This document shows positions 28,201-35,706 of a DNA stretch of 64,000 nt, piece after piece. The notes under the pieces are model-generated. The model was given only the letters and a program-made list of their open reading frames with translations. It was not told the DNA's origin and did no database searches. This stretch comes from Ancylostoma caninum (taxonomy: Eukaryota > Nematoda > Chromadorea > Rhabditida > Ancylostomatidae), in NCBI GenBank assembly GCA_037903475.1, contig JBAJFG010000604.1, forward strand, positions 124,001 to 188,000. Direction: 5' to 3'. The stretch's first letter is position 1; every line of letters starts with the position of its first letter. A program made the translations under genes and the position numbers.

Positions 28201-31200
28201 GCCATTGCACTTGTGATTTTCAACGTGCTACTCCAAGGATTGTTCGGCTGGGATCTCATTCGAGAGCTGCCTCCTGGCAGTGGGAGTATCCCAAAAATCG
28301 GTACTTTCGATCTTTATTCACTGAAATCGTCTTAGATATTTTCTGAATGGCGTTACAGTACTCTTTCTAGAATCAGAATGTCAGTTTTTAGTGTCCCTGT
28401 ACGGTTTCAACCTGTCGATGACGACTATTGCGTTTATGGTCAACGTTCTCGCGCAATTCTTCGAATCTGTCCTCCCCAGCGATCTGGAGTTACCTGAATC
28501 TGTACGGCTTCCCGCAGTATTCTGTTGTTTAATGCTGTTTCTGCAGAAATATCAAATACTTTTTACTCTTCACTTGAAAATTAAGGTCTTGACGCTACCG
28601 GAGAAACTGCGAATGGGTCAACTTTTCCAAGTGAAAGGGCTATCCTTTGATCCGCAACTGTGAGTTATCAGGAGGAGGAGCGGTCTCAATTGAAAGGCTC
28701 GCTTATTTTGTTTGTGTTGAAAGTGATCGGTAGTTTACAATTGAATTCCAGTAAAAAGCATCATTCATCATATGTTTCCCTCATACTCAATGTGTTTAGC
28801 ACAACAAACGTTGATTTACTTCTAACGATGCCCTAATTAGCCCAATTTCGTTATCCCCGGCAAAAAGCTTTACAGGGATCGGCATGCATTGAGCAAGAGA
28901 ATTAAAACTAATTAAAATGAGCAAGAGAACTACCACCAAATGCTCTAGTGCTTCTTTCATATGTGCTGTTAATCCCAAGATATGTAGCTTACAAGGGAAG
29001 GATACCAAATGTCTGTGGCACTTCATAATGGAATGTGAATCATAATGTGAAGTTGACGATGCTGATCTCGATTATGTTCTCCATTAGTGCCTAATACTAC
29101 TACGCAAAAAGTTATAGCCTTGTCTGTGCAGTATTATGAGCAGTTTCTGCATCAACTCACTTTAACCCCACATAGTAGGCGTTGCCGTAAAAAATGAATG
29201 CAGAATTCGTGATCAGCAGTCCAAGTAACCCTGTATGCAAAATCTCAGCGGAAAATGCATCACTACGGGTTAAGAATTGCGCTTTGATCAGTCGCTACTA
29301 CTACTAATTACAAGGGAACCTTGCTTCATCGGAGACTTCCTCGTGGGGAGTGTACACTGCCTTGTGCATCTCGAAGCTCTGATTTCAAAACTATCTTGAC
29401 CTTGGCCAAGCCTCGCGTCTGCAATGATTTATATTGATTTTTTCAGACGCAAGTGATAAGAAGGTATACATAAAATAAGGTATGTCAGGTAGGTCAAGGA
29501 AGTGTGGCGCAGTGGTAAGTGTCTCCGTTCCCGTGAATACCCTCACGGGTTCAATTCCCCTCAGGAGTCGCACTTTTACATTTTCTCCCAGTTACTGATT
29601 TTCTCTAAAAATCTATTCTATGCAGTTTTTTGTAAGTGTTTCTACTTGCAACTACATATTCTAAAAGCTTGAAAGCGTTTTCAAAGATCTTCACTACCCC
29701 GACTTCGTCGACAGTGGAACTGCTGATGGACTCACGTGAGCCCAAATTTTCAAGGAATTCTTTTTTGCTGAAAATTTCCATAATAGGGCTATCTGAAGTG
29801 CTGAACACGAATAGGATATCCACTTCGTGACATCACTACATTCTTATAGGTTTGCGGTAGAATGAACAGCAATTACTGCAGAAAACCGAACAAAACTGTT
29901 GAATTTCGACAATAAAATGTTAGAGGCTTGCAAAATGATGCTGATAATCGTGATCAGCACCTGAAATTACCCCTATGTGCAAAATTTGGATGGAATCTGC
30001 GAGATGCCTGAACTACCCTATACCCAATGACCGTTTCCTCGTGAGTGGTAGTAGTAGTAAATGATGAAGGGGTGATTGTCTAACCGTAATTCTTGCCTTT
30101 TTTCGCTGAAATTTTGCATACAGGTTCAGTTGAGCTACTGATCTCGAATTCTGCATCCATTTTGCACTACAACGCCTATTTTGTGGGTTCACGGGAGGTG
30201 GATGTAGAAACTGTACCTTCGAATGTACTGCACAGACAAGGCTATAACTTTTTGCGCAGTAGTATTAGGCACTAATGGAGAACATAGTCGAGATCAGCAT
30301 CGTCAACTTCATATTATGAGGCACATTCCATTTTGAAGTGCCACAGACATTTGGTATCCTTCCCTTGTTAGATCAATTTGATTGCCATAGTTTTTCATCA
30401 GTGGTAACTGCTCATTCTGAAATTGTAATATGTATGAACTACTGTATTCATGGCGTTGTAATAAAAAACAATAAATCAAATCAAATTAAATCAAATCAAA
30501 TCCCCATCTTTGATTTTATTAGCGCTTTTCACATCGCGACCAAAAAGAGTTTACGCGGCCTTTTACCTTGCTCCTGCATAACTTCATGTTGAAAACAATC
30601 CATGTCTTAGGTAGGATGCCTCTTTGGAGTTATTAAGAATTCTATAGAAGTTTAGAACCATAGTTGATTTCGATGATTCTATTCAGGTAGTTTCCGGGCA
30701 AGCTCGATTGAACATCACGTACACGTACCGTAATTCATACAATCACTGCGTAAAACCGGTTGAACATCGGGCAAAATCGGTGGTTTTATGATAGGTTTCG
30801 AGCAGATTCCGTTTAGATTCTTGCAGCAATACCTACAAATTCTTCCGGATTTTAGACGAAATTTATCGTCGTGGAATAATAACCAGACGAGCTAACCTTT
30901 CCATATACATAATTTGCTTGGGCAGTACCGTGCCCTTGAGCTAATTGTAAGCATTCATTAATCTGCTTACTTATAAAAACGTTCATTTTGTTTTCAAACC
31001 ATGATCTCGCAATCTTAGGCTGCTGAACTACAACGTTGAAGAAGAAGATCCAAAGGAGTTCAACTCTCCACTCTGTTCCATCGAACCAACGAATGCTCTG
31101 GACGAAGAAGAACACAAGGAGGAGGAGAAGAGGGAGGCCGACGGGGAAACCCTCATTCCTATGGAGAGCGCAAGTAAGAATATGATGACCCAACAACACT

Positions 31201-31403
31201 TTTTTCCAATCATTATCCGTTCAGGTCCATCCACTGTCATCTCACTCTCACCTGTGCCACCGGCTGTGCAATCATCTCCCGTTACAGCGGAAGATGAGGT
31301 GGTGATCACCAAGACAGCGCAGTCCCTATACATAGTGAGGAGAATGTTCTTTTTCATCTTCTTCGTAATGTACCTGATTGCTGTTCCTGTTTGCCTCATC
31401 TAA
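1125..31403 (+). CDS. Cys-loop ligand-gated ion channel subunit, orphan nematode lgc type (5' exon missing)
   Basis: Plasma-membrane pentameric ligand-gated channel subunit. Recognised exons: 1125-1285, 1393-1547, 3044-3185, 4171-4315, 17188-17267, 27627-27713, 28147-28300, 28392-28501, 28547-28659, 31019-31173, 31225-31403. Every junction has AG acceptor and GT donor, and the summed phases give 492 codons plus TAA, a normal length for the family. In order: second half of a signal peptide ending near CYGQ; extracellular beta-sandwich with a loop-D-like [10 protein letters not shown]; a canonical Cys-loop (C, 13 residues including WPYD, C); loop C with [10 protein letters not shown]1; M2; M3; an acidic cytoplasmic loop; M4 and a very short C-terminus. 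AATAAA follows the stop at 31408. Ligand unknown: loop C lacks the vicinal cysteine pair of acetylcholine alpha subunits, and the segment before M2 lacks both the GEK and PAR selectivity motifs. Resemblance to C. elegans orphan lgc genes is from memory. The extreme spread comes from transposon-filled introns. Confidence 0.93.
1393..1547 (+). CDS. channel exon: loop D region and beta strand 2-3
   Basis: Acceptor TTCAG, donor AG|GTGTTG. Encodes [28 protein letters not shown] and [12 protein letters not shown]. The WxxxxLxWNP stretch is the usual signature of the Cys-loop ligand-binding domain. Ends in phase 2; the split Ser codon completes at 3044. Confidence 0.92.
3044..3185 (+). CDS. channel exon: first half of the Cys-loop
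   Basis: Acceptor TTCCAG, donor CAG|GTACGC. Encodes [31 protein letters not shown] and [12 protein letters not shown]. It contains the first cysteine of the Cys-loop and the conserved FDF-x-x-WPYD motif. The second cysteine is in the next exon. Confidence 0.94.
4171..4315 (+). CDS. channel exon: second Cys of the Cys-loop and beta 7-8
   Basis: Acceptor TTTCAAG, donor G|GTACTC. Encodes [20 protein letters not shown], then [20 protein letters not shown]. Its first Cys closes the 13-residue Cys-loop begun at 3044-3185. Ends in phase 1 and joins the exon at 17188 across a 12.9-kb intron. Confidence 0.94.
9361..9816. mobile_element. foldback MITE with TTAA-like flanks, piggyBac type (inferred)
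   Basis: A near-perfect palindrome of two arms of about 225 bp, roughly 90% identical by eye, with a short centre near 9570-9600. The ends read AGGCAGCAGGAGTGAAATTC (right arm, inverted) and AGGCAGCAGGAGCTGAAATT (left arm). Flanks are TTAA on the left and TTGA on the right, which fits a TTAA target duplication with one mutated base. Related copies lie at 25085-25491 and from 40291. It has no coding capacity. The superfamily is inferred from the TTAA only. Confidence 0.75.
12528..12577. repeat. purine (GA-rich) tract
   Basis: About 50 bases of almost uninterrupted G and A, mostly GA dinucleotides, inside a channel intron. A simple low-complexity tract. Confidence 0.75.
15128..15862. mobile_element. 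short Tc1/mariner-type element with TA duplication
   Basis: Terminal inverted repeats GGGTGGCCAGAAAGTCTTGA (left) and GGGTGGTCAGAAAGTCTTGA (right, inverted) extend to 24 bp with one mismatch. TA flanks both ends (15126-15127 and 15863-15864), the duplication made by Tc1/mariner transposases. At 735 bp it is about half the usual autonomous length. Open frames in 15420-15810 are broken across frames, and I could not identify a DDE/D core, so it is probably an internally deleted copy. Confidence 0.85.
17188..17267 (+). CDS. channel exon: loop C (80 bp, isolated)
   Basis: Acceptor GTTCCAG, donor CAG|GTGGGT. With the G carried from 4315 it encodes [18 protein letters not shown] and KEELPDGQ, which is the agonist-binding loop C. 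Two cysteines are six residues apart, not adjacent. It sits alone between introns of 12.9 and 10.4 kb, and is identified by phase match on both sides and by motif. Confidence 0.93.
19701..21306. mobile_element. 1.6-kb foldback-type element with imperfect long inverted ends
   Basis: The left end TAGCTCAGGGAGTGCA and the region to about 19780 match the inverted complement of the right end near 21230-21306, including a shared CAGTGGT(G/A)TCGGCC stretch. Inside is a second inverted pair, 20722-20758 and 20901-20937, with 36 of 37 bases matching. I did not find a convincing target duplication, so the superfamily is open. No transposase was recognised. Confidence 0.65.
22030..22855. mobile_element. 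hAT-type non-autonomous element, copy 1
   Basis: Ends are CAGGGC(A/G)CAGCACTAGGTG in inverted orientation. Both sides carry the exact 8-bp duplication GCTGCCAT (22022-22029 and 22856-22863), the hAT hallmark. Near 22340-22500 is an internal hairpin built on CGTTTTTGA / GGTCAAAAA / CCGTCATTAATGG. No coding capacity. A second copy in the opposite orientation lies at 32854-33749. Confidence 0.93.
23528..24662. mobile_element. hAT-type element with subterminal TTCCG repeats, copy A
   Basis: Terminal inverted repeat CAGGGATGAGCGG at both ends, flanked by an exact 8-bp duplication GTCAGTAT (23520-23527 and 24663-24670). Just inside both ends are clusters of TTCCGA(C/G)-type heptamers (about 23545-23645 and 24563-24640), the sort of subterminal array hAT transposases bind. 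The 1135-bp body has no recognisable transposase. Confidence 0.93.
25085..25491. mobile_element. foldback MITE of the AGGCAGCA family, copy 2
   Basis: Left end AGGCAGCACTCACGGAAATT and right end (inverted) AGGCAACACTCACGGAAATT. Flanks are TTAG and TTAA, again close to a TTAA duplication. It shares internal stretches with 40291-40620 (for example CCGCTGGACAATC, ACAGTA and TCCGTGGACACAT) and shares its ends with the foldback at 9361. Confidence 0.75.
25899..27017. mobile_element. hAT-type element with TTCCG/TTTTCCG subterminal repeats, copy B
   Basis: Flanked by GTCACGAT (25891-25898) and ATCACGAT (27018-27025), an 8-bp duplication with one change. Ends are imperfect inverted repeats sharing TGTGCGGAA. 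Pyrimidine-rich clusters of TTCCGTTTTCCG type lie just inside each end (about 25915-26000 and 26920-26990). Same architecture and nearly the same length (1119 bp) as 23528-24662, but different termini, so a separate family. A 168-codon open frame on the - strand inside it has no recognised motif. Confidence 0.8.
27627..27713 (+). CDS. channel exon: beta 10 and start of M1
   Basis: Acceptor TTTGCAG, donor ACG|GTGAGG, phase 0 on both sides. Encodes [20 protein letters not shown] and FGLTIIMPT, the last extracellular strand running into the first membrane helix. It joins loop C (17188-17267) directly. Confidence 0.94.
28147..28300 (+). CDS. channel exon: M1 end, M2 pore helix, M2-M3 loop
   Basis: Acceptor CTTCCAG, donor G|GTACTT. 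Encodes [14 protein letters not shown] (rest of M1), [20 protein letters not shown] (pore-lining M2), [13 protein letters not shown] and IPKI. The link before M2 is only IDTP: neither the cation-type GEK nor the anion-type PAR segment is present. Ends in phase 1. Confidence 0.93.
28392..28659 (+). CDS. channel exon(s): M3 and proximal cytoplasmic loop, possibly split by a 45-bp intron
   Basis: Acceptor TTTTTAG; donor CT|GTGAGT at 28660. Encodes [32 protein letters not shown] (M3), then [20 protein letters not shown]. The stretch 28502-28546 is open in frame but starts GTACGG, ends TTTCTGCAG and is exactly 45 bp. I think it is an intron, because removing it takes out a Phe/Cys-rich insert, but retention would not break the protein. 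Confidence 0.88.
28992..30367. mobile_element. PIF/Harbinger-type non-autonomous element with ~330-bp inverted arms
   Basis: Ends CAAGGGAAGGATACCAAATG are identical and inverted, and similarity continues for over 300 bp into each side (left to about 29310, right from about 30040). TTA flanks both ends (28989-28991 and 30368-30370), the 3-bp duplication of PIF/Harbinger elements. Length 1376 bp; no transposase recognised. A tRNA-like stretch at 29502-29576 lies between the arms. Confidence 0.85.
29502..29576 (+). repeat. tRNA-like / SINE-head sequence
   Basis: Contains a good pol III A box TGGCGCAGTGG and B box GGTTCAATTCC at tRNA spacing. The outer 7 bases AAGTGTG can pair with CGCACTT at the end. 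The D arm pairs poorly and the anticodon arm is irregular, so I read it as a tRNA-derived SINE head or pseudo-tRNA, not a working tRNA gene. The A box is identical to that of the SINE at 33919. Confidence 0.6.
31019..31173 (+). CDS. channel exon: acidic M3-M4 cytoplasmic loop
   Basis: Acceptor ATCTTAG, donor A|GTAAGA. Encodes [17 protein letters not shown] and a strongly acidic [18 protein letters not shown] stretch. This variable intracellular loop is where such subunits meet trafficking partners. Phases match 28659 and 31225. Confidence 0.9.
31225..31403 (+). CDS. channel last exon: M4 and stop
   Basis: Acceptor CGTTCAG. Encodes [33 protein letters not shown] and the M4 helix [19 protein letters not shown], ending directly in TAA. 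The C-terminus is just the end of M4, typical of the superfamily. Confidence 0.92.
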
Positions 31404-31407
31404 CTTT

Positions 31408-31413
31408 AATAAA
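31408..31413 (+). terminator. poly(A) signal of the channel gene
   Basis: AATAAA five bases after the stop codon. It is the only consensus signal close to the stop, so the 3' UTR would be very short, as is common in nematodes. Confidence 0.65.
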
Positions 31414-32853
31414 TTCCTTCAATTTCCTGAATTTGTCAAGATCGCAACTTGAGAGTTCTGTTCATATCCCTGGAATATACATTCGATGCATGTTCCGGCT
31501 TCTAGCCACATTTCGTGAATGCGTGAGAGGGCTCTAAAATGGTCGAAACTACCTCTTAAATCCAGTTATTTTTGACCAAACCATATGAGTGTGTCAGCCT
31601 GCGTTATAGTGGGATGCCGGTTCGCTCACCACCGAAGTTGTTCTTGGTGAATATTCTCACGAATTTTGCTTTTTTTTCGGCGAAACTTCTCTAATCGATG
31701 CCTGTTTTTTCGATCGATAAAGCATCGGGAGTTTCTGAAACTGTTCAGCTGCCAGAATAGTCAGACAGAAGGGACAACTCGAGTCTTTCACAAACCGCAC
31801 TCACTTCCTGGACAAGAACAGCGTTACGTCAATCTGTCAGAAAGCAATGACTCGTAGTTTCCAAATTTTCAAAAACCACTGTCAACTAAGGATATGAGCC
31901 TGTTATTACTGGCACATAAAATTTTTGTAAGACTCGCATTGGAATGGGATTCTACAGTCATTAATCCCTACCGAAAACAAGATGTCCTTATACTTGAAAC
32001 AAGATGTCCTCATACTTGAAAGAGTTCGGAATAAATCTCCTAGGAAATTGTTCGTTAGGACTGGAGAATCTTCTTGCTTCAACATTCCAAATTTCAGTAT
32101 CAGAAATGATCTTCTTGGCTTAGCAACCCTTGGATCCAGACGAACAATGTTTGATGTTTGCATGGTACATAGATTGCCTAACCTTGCAACTATTATAACA
32201 TTAATGGTCTTGATTTTTCCAGCACAACACCTTCAAATGCTAGGGGTGGCCCTTCTAAAATCGTGTTTCCAAGTGTAGAGAGGGCAACTGGCTTTACTGC
32301 CAGGGCAGGAATTGCACACTTCAAAATAAGCAGGAGAATCCCCACTAAGTGTTCCAGTGCTCCCTTCAGACGAGCAGTTAACTCCAAGATAGGCGTCGCA
32401 TAGATGAACATGATAACTCTACTTTTTTCATCTTAATGGTAGCTGCTCAACCAGAACTTGTATTTTAACCGAGCCGTGTATCCACAGCTTTGTATCAACA
32501 TTATCATTTAAAAAGATGCAATAAGTAAATATAAAGTATGAAAGACAGCATGGTGCCTTCTATTTATCTATACCATTTGAACCAAGCGACATCCTCCTTT
32601 TTTTTTGGCGAGAAGGTTTTCACAAAGGATGCTTTACTCACATAAAAGGGTGAAAGGAAAAGTGGCAGTGGAAGTAAAGTGAATTAGTAGTCAGTAGACA
32701 GTAATAGTAGTTTTAGTCAAAGTGCTGCATGCATCTTCAAATTATCCAGGGTAAACATTTTCACACCACACAATTTACCCGTCGTTGGCACTAGTGTCAA
32801 CGCGTTTACCCTGGGTAATTCTATTGATTCATCCTGGTCAAGATGTTCGCAGA
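31414..32853. other. intergenic, no gene recognised
   Basis: A small tandem duplication AAGATGTCCT(T/C)ATACTTGAA lies at 31979-32020. The stretch 32195-32410 resembles 28800-29020 at translated level on the - strand (both contain ALEHLV followed by a Leu/Ile run), so it is a dispersed repeat of unknown type. A short inverted pair CCAGGGTAAA / TTTACCCTGG lies near 32748-32812. Confidence 0.55.
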
Positions 32854-33749
32854 CAGGGCGCAGCACCAGGTGGTCATTGACCACCAGGACTTAGTAGCGT
32901 CCTGCAGATTCAGGGGGCTTAGCACCAATGTCGGGGCGTAGCCAACAGCTAACCGTCTACTGATGTTAGAGACGAAGAGGCACTTCTGGAGAATAATCAA
33001 ACTCGTGGCTGAAGACCACCGTTACTCAAACATTTACTCCACCCCTACCCTGCACTCTGGTGCGCTCCAGTGATAATCAGGTGTTGCTCAACCTGTAGGA
33101 GACGTATCATGTTGGAATTTTGACTGTAGATGCGCACTATACCAACGAGTATCCCCTCAAAGTGGCACCGTTCGTTTTTGAGAAACCGTCTTCGTTTTTG
33201 AAAAAACCGTCATTAATGGTCAAAAAGTGGTTTTTGACCATTTTTTGACCATTAATGACGGTTTTTTTTCAAAAACGAAGACGGTTTCTCAAAAACGAAA
33301 GATGCCACTTTGGGGGAGAGTTGGTACCACCTAGGCGCATTCCTTGGAGTTGACAGCGTATCGGAACACTTCCTCAAGCGAGAGAAATTTCCTGGGAAAG
33401 TTCCGGGTTTGAGAGAAAAAACCACGCTCCAATGACAATTTCTTGTATCTGACAGGTCCTATAACAAGTTTCAACGAGTTCTAGCGGCGTCAAACAGTTC
33501 CGTTCTGAGATCGGTTTTTCGAGGATTTTAGCTTGAATTTGAGATGATTTAGGCTGTCCTCGCTAAATGGAACGCATTTCTTGCTGAAACATCATTAGTC
33601 GTCTCACTAACGCTTATTCAAGTCACGTTTTTAGTGCTATCTGCTTTTCCTGAAAGAACCCTAGTGTGTAGGTACTTAGTAGCCCATTTCGGAATCCGAC
33701 TGGACTTAGTACTCCCCAACCGACACTGACCACCTAGTGCTGCGCCCTG
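32854..33749. mobile_element. hAT-type non-autonomous element, copy 2 (inverted relative to copy 1)
   Basis: Same termini as 22030-22855 (CAGGGCGCAGCAC(C/T)AGGTGG), with its own exact 8-bp duplication TTCGCAGA at 32846-32853 and 33750-33757. Runs in the opposite orientation to copy 1 and keeps the internal hairpin (33165-33310). Longer by about 70 bp near 33420-33600. Confidence 0.93.
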
Positions 33750-33918
33750 TTCGCAGACTATCCTTGTGTGTGAAGACATGCATTTAAGGATAAGAGCTGG
33801 CGTACTGCATCGAATGAAAAGTACTTTGGAGGAGACTAAGTCCGGAGGTTTAAACATCAACATCAACACATCAACAATCATAAGATAAGATTTTTTAAGA
33901 TCTAGTGTTTTTGTTGGG

Positions 33919-34205
33919 CGCATGTGGCGCAGTGGTAAGAGGCTCGCTGCGCACGCACACGATCGATGGTTCGATCCCGCCCGAGGCCAACCAAGCCTTC
34001 CATCCCTCCGGGGTCGGTAAATTGGTACCAGAGGAGTCTGGGAGGATGAAGCACTGACTTGGTACATCGGGTGCCCCCCGCAAGTCATTGTACAGGGCAC
34101 ATACGCATTCAACGCCTCTACGATGCTCAGATGAAGTCGAATGCGTGGCGCATCCCTCGTGACGGGATTGATTAACGCCGACCACTTTATCCTTTATCCT
34201 TTATT
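33919..34205 (+). repeat. tRNA-derived SINE with 16-bp target duplication
   Basis: The head has A box TGGCGCAGTGG and B box GGTTCGATCCC, an exact match to the pol III consensus. About 200 bp of unrelated body and a (TTTATCC)n tail follow. It is flanked by TAGTGTTTTTGTTGGG (33903-33918) and TAGTGTTTTCGTTGGG (34206-34221), a 16-bp duplication with one mismatch, as made by LINE-driven insertion. Confidence 0.9.
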
Positions 34206-34221
34206 TAGTGTTTTCGTTGGG

Positions 34222-35591
34222 TGTTTCTGGTATACTGGAATTACTCTGAATCTACGCAAAGGTTTCTGCCATTTTCTAGAAAATTAGTTTTGGCTTTGGT
34301 TAGGTGGAATGGAAAACGAAAACGAGAAAGATTCTGTCTTTTTGGGGTTAAATCGCAGTCTTAGAGCCATCAGTGCTGTTCGAAGGCCTATCAGATTATA
34401 GTCGCTTGCTGACATTCGCAACCAAACTATTTTACCACCAATTCGGCGATAATGAGAGTATGGCGCCTGATGGACTCAAGTGCTGAGACGAGTTGACTTT
34501 TGTAAATCTGTCCGCTTTGCTCATTATCTCATTTAGGTGGTACAATTAATCAGGGATAAGCGGACACGGAATCCGTCACAACGTATCGGATTTTTTTGGA
34601 GTTGGTTCCCGTACAAAGACTACGTCAGTCCCATTTTCATTGTAACCTTTAAACTTCTCACCACTATTGTGCCCAAACCAGGTTCAAATGCGCGAGTAGT
34701 CATCACACAAGTTTTCGAGCTACATGTTCAGAATAGTGCCTTTCCCTTATTTTCTTCACCCATTAATATAATTCTTATTATTAATAATGCAATTAAATTC
34801 CCCACATCCAACGCTCCATCAAAGTACCAGCCGTTTGTGTCCGTGAAACTTTCCGTGGTGGAGACAAAGGTTGGGAACTGCTCTGCGTTCAGAATTTCGG
34901 TGAAACTTTGTTTCAATTCTTAGGGCAGCAACAATTTCAAAAGGATGCTCGTTCTCTGTGCGAGAGATGGCGAGAGGCATTTATAGTGATAAAGATTATA
35001 ATTTGAGTTGATGTGTCAAAATTTCGTTTTGAGATAAGTTTTTCTTCTACACAGAAACATGAGTTATTTCATTACCCTAATACGTGCATGCGCTATCATT
35101 GCTGAAATTATAGTACAAGGCCTTCTTTGTTATTTACAGTAGCTGTAGCGATACCCATGATTACACCTCCTCGCGGGCTGGAACGTCGCACCATCTAGGC
35201 GGCGAGGCAACACGCGATATTCCCAGCGTTCGGCCGCTGCGCGTAGGCGGTGCGGCGCTCAATGGCGCGGGAGGTGCAGTCGTGACTGACGCTCCCTGTA
35301 GAGTCCTCCTCGAGTAGATGGACGGATTCCGTGACTGCAGAAAAGCGGTGCGACCTGATTGATAGATGCGGAGAAGGCACGCTCCAGATGAAAGTCTCGG
35401 GTAGGTCCCGCCACCATTCTGCGGCCGCGACGCTAAGCAACCGCCTGCGCGATCCATTTATTGTTTCGACAGACTATGGAATTATGAGCACTATGAATAG
35501 TGTCAACAAATCCTATGGTCTGCATTAACTTTCCAGATTTACTTACCCACATGCTGCTCATATTATAATGCACGCAATAAAACACGAAAAT
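34222..35591. other. intergenic, includes a GC-rich repeat-like block
   Basis: No gene recognised. 35160-35460 is much more GC-rich than its surroundings and open in several frames on the - strand, with no protein signature. It looks like a dispersed repeat, but there is no second copy in the window. Confidence 0.5.
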
Positions 35592-35597
35592 ATTTAT
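35592..35597 (-). terminator. poly(A) signal of ttr gene A
   Basis: TTTATT on the given strand, so AATAAA in the direction of the gene, about 110 bases past its stop codon. Confidence 0.6.
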
Positions 35598-35706
35598 TCA
35601 ATGGTGAGAAAGTGGAGAAACAAGGCACGAATAAGAGAATCTTTTCCCTAACCGTGGATTAGAGACTCTCTCGTCTTTAGAGCCTCTGTTTTCCACCAAG
35701 CACTCC

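Noticed and set aside
29502..29576. A functional tRNA gene
   Set aside because: A and B boxes are present, but D-arm pairing is poor and the anticodon arm irregular; it fits a SINE head or pseudo-tRNA better.
33618..34112. 164-codon - strand open frame
   Set aside because: It runs through the end of a hAT-type element, its flank and the SINE; no protein signature.
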